From Pseudomonas fulva (GTDB lineage: Bacteria; Pseudomonadota; Gammaproteobacteria; Pseudomonadales; Pseudomonadaceae): a stretch of DNA of 64,000 bases. The stretch lies in contig NZ_CP082928.1 of the NCBI RefSeq assembly GCF_023517795.1, forward strand, positions 2,046,001 to 2,110,000, written 5' to 3'. Both the position numbers and the translations under genes were made by a program. How positions within the stretch are numbered: the stretch's first letter is position 1; every line of letters begins with the position of its first letter. Below the pieces are notes generated by a model that had not been told where the DNA came from, did no database searches, and was given only the letters and a program-made list of their open reading frames with translations. Below, in pieces: positions 1-10,436 of this stretch.

Positions 1-441
1 ACGCTCCACCAGCGCCAGCAGGCTGTCGCCAACCGGCGCCACCACCAGGGAATAGGAGCCGACGTGCAGGCCGCTGACGGTCTCGTCGAGCACCGGTAAA
101 TGCTCGGCCAGCACCTGACGATCGGCGCAGCCCTCGCCGCGGAACATGTACTGCGGCGAACCCTGGGCATCCAGGGCGACCATGGCCATGGTGGTCGGCG
201 CGTCGCTGGCGACCAGGTAGCGATCGCTGACGCCCTCCTCGGCCAGCACCTGGCGCAGGCGCTGGCCAAGGTAATCGCTGGAGATACCGCCCAGCAGCGC
301 CGAGTCGACGCCGAGGCGGCGCAGGCCGACCGCCACGTTGAACGGCGAGCCACCGGCGAGGGCCTTGAAATTCAGCTCGCTGCTGCGCTCGCCGGGGTTG
401 CAGAAGAAATCGAACAGGGCTTCGCCGCATACCAGGTACAT
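1..441 (-). CDS. mtlZ: PfkB-family fructokinase, 3' end outside window
   Basis: Last gene seen of the mannitol operon. It would phosphorylate the fructose made by mannitol dehydrogenase. The 147 visible N-terminal codons begin MYLVCGEALFDFF and contain the PfkB sugar-binding signature GGSPFNVAVGLRRLG (about residues 31-45) and LLGGIS. The C-terminal part with the GAGD-type catalytic motif lies beyond base 1. It is on the same strand as mtlY, 70 bases downstream, matching mtlEFGKDYZ of P. fluorescens. The reading frame is open to the window edge. The family is clear; fructose specificity is inferred from the operon. Confidence 0.85.
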   Translation of the reverse strand, partial: MYLVCGEALFDFFCNPGERSSELNFKALAGGSPFNVAVGLRRLGVDSALLGGISSDYLGQRLRQVLAEEGVSDRYLVASDAPTTMAMVALDAQGSPQYMFRGEGCADRQVLAEHLPVLDETVSGLHVGSYSLVVAPVGDSLLALVER

Positions 442-511
442 GGGATCTCCGCGTCACGAAACAGGCGTATTCGCCCAGGGAAAAGGCCGGCGGCAGCGCC
501 ACCGGCGTGGA

Positions 512-1996
512 TTATTGCAGCGCGCGCACCTGTTCGCGGTAACGCTGGTAAACGCCTTCGTAGGCGCGGCTGCGCAGCTCGTCGGGCTCGGCGCTGCGAG
601 CGTCATCGAGGCTCACGCAGCGCTCGCAAAGGCTTTGCAGGCTCAACGCCTCGCCGTGCTGACGGCTCACGCACCAGGCCGCCTGGATCGCCGCGCCGAG
701 CGCCGCCGCCTCGGTGTGCTGGGGGCAGACCACCGGCGCGCCCATGATGTCGGCGACGATCTGCCGCCAGGTCGCGCTCTTCGCGCCGCCACCGATCAGG
801 CGGATGCCGTCGCTACGAATGCCGCTGTCGCGCAGCAGGTCGAGACCGTAGCGCAGGCCGAAGGTGGTGCCCTCCACCACAGCGCGGCAGAGGTTGGCGC
901 GGGTCAGGTTGTCCGCCGTCAGCCCATGCAGGCTGGCGGTCGCCAGCGGCAGCGCCGGTACCCGCTCGCCATTGAGGAACGGCAGCATCAGCACGCCTGC
1001 GGCGCCGATGGGCGCCTCGCCGACCAGGGCGCCGAAGGTGTCGACATCCAGCCCCAGCAGGTCGCGGATCGCGCCGCTGGCGTTGGTCAGGTTCATGGTG
1101 CAGATCAGCGGCAGCCAGCCGCCGGACGACGAACAGAAGGTCGCCACCTGCGGGTGCGGGCTGACGCGCGGCTGCTCGGCGTAGGCGTACACCGTGCCCG
1201 AGGTGCCAAGGCTCATGGTGATCGCGCCCGGGGCGATGTTGCCGGTGCCGATGGCGCCCATCATGTTGTCGCCACCGCCGCTGGCAACCAGCGCCCAGGG
1301 GCTCAGGCCCAGACGCTCGGCGATCTGCGGGCGAATCGATCCGACGCACCGGTCGGATTCGATCAGCTCCGGCAGGGCGCGCACCAGGCCGCCTTCCGGG
1401 TCGATCAGCTCCAGCAGCTCGGTGTCCCAGGTGCGCCTACGCACGTTGAAATAACCGCTGCCGGAGGCATCACCGTACTCGGCGCAGGCGCGCCCGGTCA
1501 GCCAGTAGTTGAGGTAGTCGTGGGGCAGCAGGATGTGGGCGATACGGGCGAACACCTCGGGATGATGATCGCGGGTCCACAGCAGTTTCGACACCGTGTA
1601 GCCCGGCGCGATGGCCACGCCCAGGCGTTCCAGGGAGCCGCTGTCGCCACCGAGAAAATCCAGCAGGTGGGCGTTCTCGGCGGTCGATTCGGTGTCGCAC
1701 CACAGCTTGGCCGGGCGCAGCACCTCGCCCTGGGCATCGAGCAGCACCAGGCCGTGCTGCTGGCCGGACACGCCGATACCGAGAATCTCGCTGCCCGCCA
1801 CCCCGGCGTTCTGTAGAGCCTGGGCGGTGGCCTGCTCGAAGGCCAGCAGCCAGTCGGCCGGGTCCTGTTCGCGGCGGCCATTGGGGCCGCTGATCAGCTG
1901 GTGCGCCGCGCTGCCCTCGCCGAGCACCTTGCCGCTGTGGATATCGAGGATCAGCGCCTTGGTGCCCTGGGTGCCGCAATCGATGCCGAGGTACAT
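512..1996 (-). CDS. mtlY: Xylulokinase-like sugar kinase of the mannitol/arabitol operon
   Basis: FGGY-family carbohydrate kinase of 494 residues, the usual length for xylulokinase. It starts MYLGIDCGTQGTKALILD (phosphate-binding loop) and has GVSGQQHGLVLLD, the DYLNYWLTG substrate region and the C-terminal nucleotide-binding segment LIGGGAKSATWRQIVADI. It phosphorylates D-xylulose, produced when the polyol dehydrogenase oxidises D-arabitol. Only 3 bases separate its start from the stop of mtlD, so the two are probably translationally coupled. Cytoplasmic. Confidence 0.92.
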   Translation of the reverse strand: MYLGIDCGTQGTKALILDIHSGKVLGEGSAAHQLISGPNGRREQDPADWLLAFEQATAQALQNAGVAGSEILGIGVSGQQHGLVLLDAQGEVLRPAKLWCDTESTAENAHLLDFLGGDSGSLERLGVAIAPGYTVSKLLWTRDHHPEVFARIAHILLPHDYLNYWLTGRACAEYGDASGSGYFNVRRRTWDTELLELIDPEGGLVRALPELIESDRCVGSIRPQIAERLGLSPWALVASGGGDNMMGAIGTGNIAPGAITMSLGTSGTVYAYAEQPRVSPHPQVATFCSSSGGWLPLICTMNLTNASGAIRDLLGLDVDTFGALVGEAPIGAAGVLMLPFLNGERVPALPLATASLHGLTADNLTRANLCRAVVEGTTFGLRYGLDLLRDSGIRSDGIRLIGGGAKSATWRQIVADIMGAPVVCPQHTEAAALGAAIQAAWCVSRQHGEALSLQSLCERCVSLDDARSAEPDELRSRAYEGVYQRYREQVRALQ

Positions 1997-1999
1997 GGC

Positions 2000-3475
2000 T
2001 CACTCACCCAGCAGGGTCTGCAGGGTGCGCGTCACGCCCAGCTTGCGCAGGCTGTCGTAGCACAGCTCGAAGGCGGTGACGAAGGCCGCCGATTGCGGGA
2101 TGGCGGTGCCGAAGATCACCTCGACGCCGAGCACCCGCTCGCGCACCTTGTCGTCATCGGTCACCAGCGCCTGGCAGAACGCGGCGCGCGGATCGGGGAT
2201 GCGGTAGGTGGTGCCGGTCTCGTCGACGCCCTTGAGGTACAGCGCCCAGGCTGCGACCACTAACGCTGCGCGCTCCAGCGGGCGGCCGTCTTCGATCAAC
2301 CGGTTGAGGGTCGGCACGATGAACTTGGGAAATTTCGACGAGCCGTCCGAGCAGACGCGCTCGAGCTGGTCGGCGATGGCCTGGTTGGAGAAGCGCTCGA
2401 TCAGGGTGTCCTTGTAGTCGTCCAGGTCGATGCCCGGCACCGGCGCCAGCTGCGGGGTCACGTCCTGGTCCATGAAGGTGCGCACGTAGCGGCGCAGCAG
2501 CGGGTCGTTCATGGCTTCGTGAACGGTGCGGTAGCCCTTGAGAAAGCCCAGGTAGGTCAGCGCCAGGTGGCTGCCGTTGAGCAGCTTGATCTTCATCTCT
2601 TCGTAGGGCGTGACGTCGTCGGTGAACTGCACGCCGACCTTTTCCCAGGCTGGCCGGCCGTTGACGAACTTGTCTTCCAGCACCCACTGCAAAAATGGCT
2701 CGCAGACCACCGGCCAGGCGTCCTCGACGCCATGGCGCTCGGCCAGCTGGGCGCGGTGGGCATCGCTGGTCATCGGCGTGATGCGGTCGACCATGGCATT
2801 GGGAAAGCTCACATGGCTGTCGATCCAGCCAGCCAGCTCATGGTCGGCCAGGTGGGCGAAGGCCAGCAGCGCCTTGCGGGTCACCGCGCCGTTGTGAGGC
2901 AGGTTATCGCAGGACATCAGGGTGAATGCCGGGATACCGGCGGCGCGGCGTTTGGCCAGGGCCGCGCAGAGGAAGCCGAATACGCTGCGCGGCGCCTCCG
3001 GGTGCGCCAGGTCGTGCTGGATGTCCGGCAGGTGGGCCATGAAATCGCCCGTGCTGTCGTCGATGCAGTAGCCACCTTCGGTGATGGTCAGCGAGACGAT
3101 GCGGATCGCCGGGTCGGCCAGCTTGTCGATCAGCGCGGCGGGCGAATCCTCGGCCAGTAGCATGCCGTTGATGGCACCGACCACGCGCACTTCGAGGCCC
3201 GGCTGGTCGCCCAGCACCAGCATGGTGTAGAGGTGATCCTGCGCGGCCAGGGCCTGCTGCATGGCGCGGTCTTCGCGGCGCAGGCCGACGCCGCAGATGC
3301 CCCACTCGCGGGCTTCGCCGCGGTTGAGCAGGGCTTCGGTGTAGATCGCCTGGTGGGCGCGGTGGAAGCCGCCGACGCCGATATGGGCGATGCCCTGTCG
3401 CACGGTCGAGGGATCGTAAACCGGCACTTCGACTTCCGGGGCCAGTGCAGCGAGGTTCTTGCGATTCAGTTTCAT
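2000..3475 (-). CDS. mtlD: Mannitol 2-dehydrogenase
   Basis: Polyol-specific long-chain dehydrogenase of 491 residues that oxidises D-mannitol to D-fructose with NAD+; related enzymes also take D-arabitol. The N-terminal nucleotide-binding region includes GVGGFHRAHQA. The catalytic motif KIKLLNGSH places Lys at residue 295, Asn at 300 and His at 303, the same numbering I recall for the P. fluorescens enzyme. It sits between the transporter ATPase mtlK (17-base gap) and mtlY (3-base gap). Cytoplasmic. Confidence 0.95.
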   Translation of the reverse strand: MKLNRKNLAALAPEVEVPVYDPSTVRQGIAHIGVGGFHRAHQAIYTEALLNRGEAREWGICGVGLRREDRAMQQALAAQDHLYTMLVLGDQPGLEVRVVGAINGMLLAEDSPAALIDKLADPAIRIVSLTITEGGYCIDDSTGDFMAHLPDIQHDLAHPEAPRSVFGFLCAALAKRRAAGIPAFTLMSCDNLPHNGAVTRKALLAFAHLADHELAGWIDSHVSFPNAMVDRITPMTSDAHRAQLAERHGVEDAWPVVCEPFLQWVLEDKFVNGRPAWEKVGVQFTDDVTPYEEMKIKLLNGSHLALTYLGFLKGYRTVHEAMNDPLLRRYVRTFMDQDVTPQLAPVPGIDLDDYKDTLIERFSNQAIADQLERVCSDGSSKFPKFIVPTLNRLIEDGRPLERAALVVAAWALYLKGVDETGTTYRIPDPRAAFCQALVTDDDKVRERVLGVEVIFGTAIPQSAAFVTAFELCYDSLRKLGVTRTLQTLLGE

Positions 3476-3492
3476 GGGGCGATTCCTGCGCG

Positions 3493-4599
<1,107 letters not shown>

Positions 4600-4617
4600 G
4601 GCTCTTGATCCTTCTTG

Positions 4618-5451
4618 TTATTTCACAGCGCCGAACGACAGACCACGCACCAGCTGCTTCTGGCTGATCCAGCCGAAGATCAGGATGGGCGCGCAGGCCA
4701 GGGTCGAAACGGCGGAAAGCTTGGCCCAGAACAGGCCTTCGGGACTGGAGTAGGACGCCACCAGGGCGGTCAGCGGCGCGGCGGCGGAGCTGGTCAGGTT
4801 GAGCGACCAGAACGCCTCGTTCCAGCACAGGATCAGCGACAGCAGCATGGTCGAGGCCAGGCCACCACGGGCGATGGGCAGCAGCACGCGAGCGATCTCC
4901 TGCCAGGTGGTGGCGCCATCCAGGCGCGCCGCCTCGAGGATCTCGCCGGGGATGTCCTTGAAGTAGGTGTACACCATCCACACCACGATCGGCAGGTTGA
5001 TCAGGGTGTAGATGACGATCAGCGCGATGCGCGAGTCGAGCAGGCCGAACTGCTTGGCCAGCAGGTAGATCGGCACCAGCACGCCCACCGGCGGCAGCAT
5101 CTTGGTGGACAGCATCCACAGCAGCGTGCCCTTTGTGCGTTTGGTCTCGAAGAACGCCATCGAATAGGCCGCCGGCACCGCGATAAGCATGCACAGCAGG
5201 GTGGCGGCAAAGGAGATCAGCACCGAGTTCCAGGCGTAGGCGAAGTAGTCGCTGCGCTCGTTGATGTGCAGGTAGTTCTCCAGGGTCGGCGTGAAGATGA
5301 ACTGCGGCGGCGTGGCGAAGGCATCCAGCTCGGTCTTCAGGCTGGTCAGCACCATCCAGAAGATCGGGAAGAAGATCAGCGCGGCCACGGCCCAGGCCAG
5401 CGTGCCGACCAGCACGCTCTGCAGGCGACGGGATTGCTTCAGGGTCAGCAT
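4618..5451 (-). CDS. mtlG: Polyol ABC transporter permease 2
   Basis: MalG-type inner-membrane permease of 277 residues. An N-terminal hydrophobic segment (WAVAALIFFPIFWMVLTSL) is followed by further membrane spans. The cytoplasmic EAA loop is seen around EILEAARLDGATTWQEIARVL, which contacts the MtlK ATPase. The gene starts 10 bases after the mtlF stop. It forms the channel with MtlF. Confidence 0.92.
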   Translation of the reverse strand: MLTLKQSRRLQSVLVGTLAWAVAALIFFPIFWMVLTSLKTELDAFATPPQFIFTPTLENYLHINERSDYFAYAWNSVLISFAATLLCMLIAVPAAYSMAFFETKRTKGTLLWMLSTKMLPPVGVLVPIYLLAKQFGLLDSRIALIVIYTLINLPIVVWMVYTYFKDIPGEILEAARLDGATTWQEIARVLLPIARGGLASTMLLSLILCWNEAFWSLNLTSSAAAPLTALVASYSSPEGLFWAKLSAVSTLACAPILIFGWISQKQLVRGLSFGAVK

Positions 5452-5461
5452 CTCGGAGCCC

Positions 5462-6394
5462 TCACTGTTTGTCGGTCAGGTTCTTGCCGATCATGCGGAT
5501 CAGCACGATGGCGGCGATGTTGGCGATCACCACGGCGATCAGCCCGCCGGCGGAGGCCATGCCCACGTCGAACTGCAAGAGCGCCTGGGTGTAGATCAGG
5601 TAGGCCAGGTTGGTCGACTCGTAACCCGGGCCGCCGCTGGTGGTGGTGTAGATCTCGGCGAACACCGAGAGCAGGAAGATGGTTTCGATCATCACCACCA
5701 CGGCGATCGGCCGCGCCAGGTGCGGCAGGGTCAGGTGCCAGAAGATGGCCAGCGGGCCGGCACCGTCGAGGCGCGCGGCCTCCTTCTGCTCCTGGTCCAG
5801 GGACTGCATGGCGGTCATCAGGATGAGGATGGCGAACGGCAGCCACTGCCACGACACGATGAGAATGATCGAGAACAGCGGGTGGTGCGCCAGCCAGTCC
5901 ACCGGCTGGGCGCCGAAGAACTGCCAGACGGCGGCGAGAATCCCCGAGACCGGATGGAAGATCAGGTTCTTCCACAACAGCGCGCTGACCGTCGGCATGA
6001 TGAAGAACGGCGAGATCAGCAGCACCCGCACGATGCCGCGGCCAAAGAACTCGCTGGCCTCCAGCAACGCGGAGATCAGCACGCCGAACACCACGCTGAT
6101 CAACAGCACGCTGCCGACCAGCAGCAGGGTGTTGCCGGCGCCGGACAGGAAGGCGGCGTCGGTGACGAAGTATTCGAAGTTTTCCAGGCCGACGAAATCG
6201 TTCTCGCCGGGATACAGCAGGTTGTAGCGGATCAGCGAGAAGTAGATGGTCATGCCCAGGGGCACGATCATCCAGATCAGCAGCAGAACCACCGAAGGGC
6301 TGACCAGGAACCAGCCGGGCGCCAGGCGCTTGCGCCGCGTAGCGACGGCTTCGCCTGCCGCTGGCGAGCGGGAGTCGAGGGTTGTGTTATCCAT
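5462..6394 (-). CDS. mtlF: Polyol ABC transporter permease 1
   Basis: MalF-type inner-membrane permease of 310 residues. A charged N-terminus (TRRKRLAPGWF) is followed by about six hydrophobic segments. The EAA loop reads KEAARLDGAGPLAIFWHLTLP. It pairs with MtlG. It is separated from mtlE by 106 bases that contain a strong stem-loop, listed separately. Confidence 0.92.
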   Translation of the reverse strand: MDNTTLDSRSPAAGEAVATRRKRLAPGWFLVSPSVVLLLIWMIVPLGMTIYFSLIRYNLLYPGENDFVGLENFEYFVTDAAFLSGAGNTLLLVGSVLLISVVFGVLISALLEASEFFGRGIVRVLLISPFFIMPTVSALLWKNLIFHPVSGILAAVWQFFGAQPVDWLAHHPLFSIILIVSWQWLPFAILILMTAMQSLDQEQKEAARLDGAGPLAIFWHLTLPHLARPIAVVVMIETIFLLSVFAEIYTTTSGGPGYESTNLAYLIYTQALLQFDVGMASAGGLIAVVIANIAAIVLIRMIGKNLTDKQ

Positions 6395-6462
6395 GGGGGC
6401 TCCGCAATGAGCGGTTGGGTATGACGGATCGGGCCGAGTGACCCAGGCGTTGTCTGATCACC

Positions 6463-6494
6463 CGCGGTGGGCCGCTGCACGGCGGCCCACCGCG
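6463..6494 (-). promoter_or_regulatory. Strong stem-loop between mtlE and mtlF
   Basis: Perfect 13-bp inverted repeat (arms 6463-6475 and 6482-6494, 6-base loop) starting 6 bases after the mtlE stop. No T-tract follows, so it is unlikely to be an efficient terminator. Such hairpins after a binding-protein gene commonly protect the upstream mRNA and raise the binding protein above the permeases. That role is inferred. Confidence 0.7.
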
Positions 6495-6500
6495 AGGTGC

Positions 6501-7811
<1,311 letters not shown>

Positions 7812-7850
7812 GGTCTTGAACTCCTCTCCCTCGGTGGACCTCGGGAGACA

Positions 7851-7863
7851 TTATTGTTTTTGT
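7851..7863 (-). promoter_or_regulatory. A-rich Hfq/Crc-like motif in mtlE leader
   Basis: On the minus strand the leader reads CAAAAACAATAA about 40 bases before the mtlE ATG. It matches the AAnAAnAA pattern bound by Hfq/Crc on catabolically repressed mRNAs in Pseudomonas. Similar motifs precede other catabolic genes in this window. Confidence 0.5.
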
Positions 7864-7913
7864 GGGCCGACCCGGATTACACCCCTAGCGCCGAACGCGA
7901 ACAACGCCTCGAC

Positions 7914-7942
7914 TGCACTGCAACCGATACTTTTTTGCACTG
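7914..7942 (-). promoter_or_regulatory. Direct repeat CAGTGCA, candidate MtlR operator
   Basis: Two identical 7-base copies (plus-strand TGCACTG at 7914-7920 and 7936-7942) have a 22-base period, two helical turns, upstream of mtlE. A third partial copy lies at 7952-7958. AraC-type regulators usually bind such direct repeats. Assignment to MtlR rests on position only. Confidence 0.45.
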
Positions 7943-8032
7943 ATCGGCCAAGGCACTGCCGCTTCAGCGGAAGCACTCGACGCGTCAAGCACGCCGTTTT
8001 CGGCTATTTCCCGACGGATCGAGGTGGCGGAA

Positions 8033-8938
8033 TCAGTACAGATTTTGCGCGGTGATGCGCTGGGTAACCAGCCGTCGGTAGCCGCTGGGCGTCATGCCCT
8101 TGAGCTGCTGGAAGCGCCGGTTGAAGTTGGAAATGTTGTTGAAGCCGGACTCGAAACACACCTCGGTCACCGGCTTGTCGCTCTGGGTCAGCAGCTCGCA
8201 GGATTTGCTCACCCGCAGGCGATTGACGAACTCGACGAAGCCGCGCCCGGTGGCCTGCTTGAAGAAGCGCGAGAAATAGGTGGGCGTCATGCCCAGGTAT
8301 TCGGCCACCTCTTCCTGGCTCAGCTCTTGGGCGTAGCGCTGGAAGATGTAGTCCACGGCGCGGTTGATGCGGTCGACGTGGTGCTCGTCGGCCAGCTGCG
8401 CAGCGGTACGGTCCGAGAGCAGCTGGTACGCCTCGCAGCCGGCCAGCAGCTCCATGAGGATGAAGAAATGCCCCAGGCGGGTCATGCCCTGGGAATGGGC
8501 GATGCGCTGCAGCAGCTGGCGTGCCTCGGCGATGGTGTGCGGGCAGCGGAACTCGATGCCGTACTGGGCGCGGGCCAGCAGCGGCTGCAGGTCCTTGAGT
8601 TCGGCGAACACCGCGGTGCCGCTTTCCAGCACCTCGTCGGTGAAGTTGACCAGCATGTCGCGCTCGGCCACCGCCTCGCCCGGCGCCATCTGGCTGATCC
8701 AATTGTGCGGCAGGTTGGGGCCGGTGAGAAACAGGGTATCGGGGGAGAAATTGCCGATGTAGTCGCCGATGAAGACCTTGCCGGCACTGGCGACGATCAG
8801 GTGCAGCTCGTATTCCTTGTGGAAATGCCAGCGCACCAGCGGGCTGGGAAAGCCGTGCTGGCGATAGATCAGCGAATGACCCTCGTGGTCATCCATCAGC
8901 TCATAGGACGGGTCGAGCGTTCTCTGCGATCGGGACAT
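8033..8938 (-). CDS. mtlR: AraC-family activator of the mannitol operon
   Basis: AraC/XylS regulator of 301 residues from the ATG at 8938 (MSRSQRTLDPSYELMDDHEG), the length expected for Pseudomonas MtlR. The frame stays open further upstream, but that extension does not look like the family. The N-terminal cupin-like sensor domain (HFHKEYELHLIVASAGKVFI) is followed by two C-terminal helix-turn-helix units, including SQEEVAEYLGMTPTYFSRFF and SGFNNISNFNRRFQQLKGM. It is transcribed ahead of mtlE in the same direction, with about 220 bases between them. Confidence 0.9.
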   Translation of the reverse strand: MSRSQRTLDPSYELMDDHEGHSLIYRQHGFPSPLVRWHFHKEYELHLIVASAGKVFIGDYIGNFSPDTLFLTGPNLPHNWISQMAPGEAVAERDMLVNFTDEVLESGTAVFAELKDLQPLLARAQYGIEFRCPHTIAEARQLLQRIAHSQGMTRLGHFFILMELLAGCEAYQLLSDRTAAQLADEHHVDRINRAVDYIFQRYAQELSQEEVAEYLGMTPTYFSRFFKQATGRGFVEFVNRLRVSKSCELLTQSDKPVTEVCFESGFNNISNFNRRFQQLKGMTPSGYRRLVTQRITAQNLY

Positions 8939-9060
8939 GGCGGGCCGGCATCGTCTTGTTCTTGTCGGTGATTGCCGGTGGGCCGCGCCTGTTGCGCAAA
9001 CCCACCGACCGACTAAAGACCCTAGCACAACCCGTCGGGTTCGCTGTTTTGACTCGGATT

Positions 9061-9165
9061 GTAAGATGGGTCGGGCCGCGTAGGTGAAACCCATCTTACG
9101 GATCTACATTCTGTGGGAGCGCGCCATGCGCGCGATTCGCGGGCATGGCCCGCTCCCACAGGCGT
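9061..9165. repeat. Nested REP-type inverted repeats
   Basis: A 10-bp inverted repeat (9061-9070 and 9090-9099) is followed by two REP units in opposite orientation: 9112-9137 (GTGGGAGCGCGCCATGCGCG) and 9138-9162 (CGGGCATGGCCCGCTCCCAC). The GTGGGAGC head recurs near 23900-24700. They lie between the divergent-end gene mtlR and the carbonic anhydrase. This is a BIME-like cluster typical of Pseudomonas intergenic regions. Confidence 0.8.
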
Positions 9166-9213
9166 GGGGTGGACGACGCCTCACCTACGCGGCTCGCACT
9201 ATCCTACGAGCCC

Positions 9214-9936
9214 TCAGCCCTGCGGATAACGCGGGCGTGGCGTCGCCATCGGCAGCGGGCCGTCGCCGATCTGGCGGAACTCGCCGGTTTCGGCATCGTA
9301 GGCCTTGATCTCGCTGCTTTCGATGTCATACACCCAGCCGTGGATGAACAGCTGACCAGCGGCCAGGCGCGACGCCACCGAAGGATGGGTGCGCAGGTGG
9401 TCGAGCTGGGCCACCACGTTTTCCTCGGTGAGCACGCCCAGGGTGGTGTGGTCGGCGCAGCCGCAGTTGTCGGCGACCACCGTCTTGGCCACTTCGGCAT
9501 GGCGCAGCCAGGCCTTGACCGTCGGCATGCGCTCCAGGGTTTCCGGGTCGAGCACGGCCTTCATCGCGCCGCAGTCGGAGTGGCCGCACACGATGATGTG
9601 CTGCACGCCCAGGGCGGCGACCGCGTACTCGATAGCGGTGGACACGCCGCCGTTCATCTGGCCGTACGGCGGCACCACGTTGCCGACGTTGCGGGTCACG
9701 AACAGGTCGCCAGGCTCGCTCTGGGTGATCAGCTCGGGCACGATGCGCGAGTCGGCGCAGGTGATGAACATGGCACGTGGCGACTGGGCATGGGCCAGCT
9801 TCTTGAACAGCGCCTGCTGCTGCGGGAACACATCCTGACGAAAGCGCAGAAAGCCTTCGACCAGATGATCAAGCGCCTCGGCGGCCGAAGCGGCGTTCTT
9901 GGGGGTGCTCTCGGCAGGACGACGATTACCAGGCAT
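9214..9936 (-). CDS. Beta-class carbonic anhydrase
   Basis: Zinc enzyme of 240 residues that interconverts CO2 and bicarbonate in the cytoplasm. The zinc-binding signatures are CADSRIVPE and HSDCGAMK. The start is at 9936 (MPGNRRPAES), because GAGGT lies 8 bases upstream; an upstream in-frame ATG at 9984 lacks a good ribosome site. It is monocistronic, and the 500 bases upstream are shared with hcp, which runs the other way. Confidence 0.9.
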   Translation of the reverse strand: MPGNRRPAESTPKNAASAAEALDHLVEGFLRFRQDVFPQQQALFKKLAHAQSPRAMFITCADSRIVPELITQSEPGDLFVTRNVGNVVPPYGQMNGGVSTAIEYAVAALGVQHIIVCGHSDCGAMKAVLDPETLERMPTVKAWLRHAEVAKTVVADNCGCADHTTLGVLTEENVVAQLDHLRTHPSVASRLAAGQLFIHGWVYDIESSEIKAYDAETGEFRQIGDGPLPMATPRPRYPQG

Positions 9937-10146
9937 TAGCGTTACCTCGCTTACGGATGGGAGACGAAGCGTGCGACAGCGCACAGCTTTCCAGCCGGCG
10001 GGGTTACCGGCAAGGGGTCGAAGGCTTGGACTGTGGTAATGCCCTTCAAGGCACGTCGGGGAGAAAAATCCATTCTTTCACTTGCGAAGCCGGCAGTTGA
10101 CTACTCTCAGCGAGAGACCTGTTGCCACCCACAGCTCAAAGCCAAC

Positions 10147-10270
10147 TGCGCAAGAAGTTGCGCACTAAATTGTGAATAAGTCTGTGGATACTTCCTTAAA
10201 GACCACGTCCATAAAGCGCTACAAGTGAATGCGCAATAAGTTGCACACCGCTGCACAACCTCTTGCGCAC
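10147..10270 (+). promoter_or_regulatory. Three TGCRCA-N5-TTGCRCAC elements upstream of hcp
   Basis: Copies at 10147-10165, 10230-10248 and 10252-10270 share TGCRCA, a 5-base spacer and TTGCRCAC. The last two have a 22-base period, about two helical turns. Relative to the candidate start near 10380 they centre at about -224, -141 and -119, the usual range for enhancer sites of sigma54 activators. Function is inferred from the pattern and position. The protein that binds is not identifiable here. Confidence 0.6.
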
Positions 10271-10354
10271 TTTTTTGCTATTTTGTTTGCCTTTCCGAGT
10301 CAGGCTGCCAATTAATTCCGTTAAGCGGCTGATTTATCTAGCTTTTTATAAGGC

Positions 10355-10370
10355 TGGCACGTCAATTGAT
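10355..10370 (+). promoter_or_regulatory. Imperfect sigma54 promoter of hcp
   Basis: TGGCAC at 10355-10360, a 5-base spacer and TTGAT at 10366-10370. The -24 box is perfect, but the -12 box has GA where GC is expected. Pseudomonas T6SS hcp genes are often RpoN dependent, which fits. hcp starts about 67 bases downstream. Confidence 0.5.
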
Positions 10371-10436
10371 TGCTAAGTCGGCACCCATCGGCGATTTCGC
10401 CTCGGGATTTCTGTTTTCGACAAGGAGAGCACTCTC

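Larger units (their letters stand above)
9937..10436. other. Long intergenic region upstream of hcp
   Basis: About 500 bases between the divergent carbonic anhydrase and hcp genes. No convincing gene was seen. From about 10060 the base composition is more AT-rich than the neighbours. It contains three TGCRCA-N5-TTGCRCAC elements and a sigma54-like promoter, listed separately. Confidence 0.8.

Noticed and set aside
338..1816. Long plus-strand frame opposite mtlY and mtlZ
   Set aside because: It covers parts of two recognised minus-strand genes; the composition is typical of an antisense shadow.
10180..10196. DnaA-box-like TGTGGATA upstream of hcp
   Set aside because: A single imperfect match with no cluster of boxes, AT-rich unwinding element or dnaA/dnaN/gidA neighbours, so no origin is supported.
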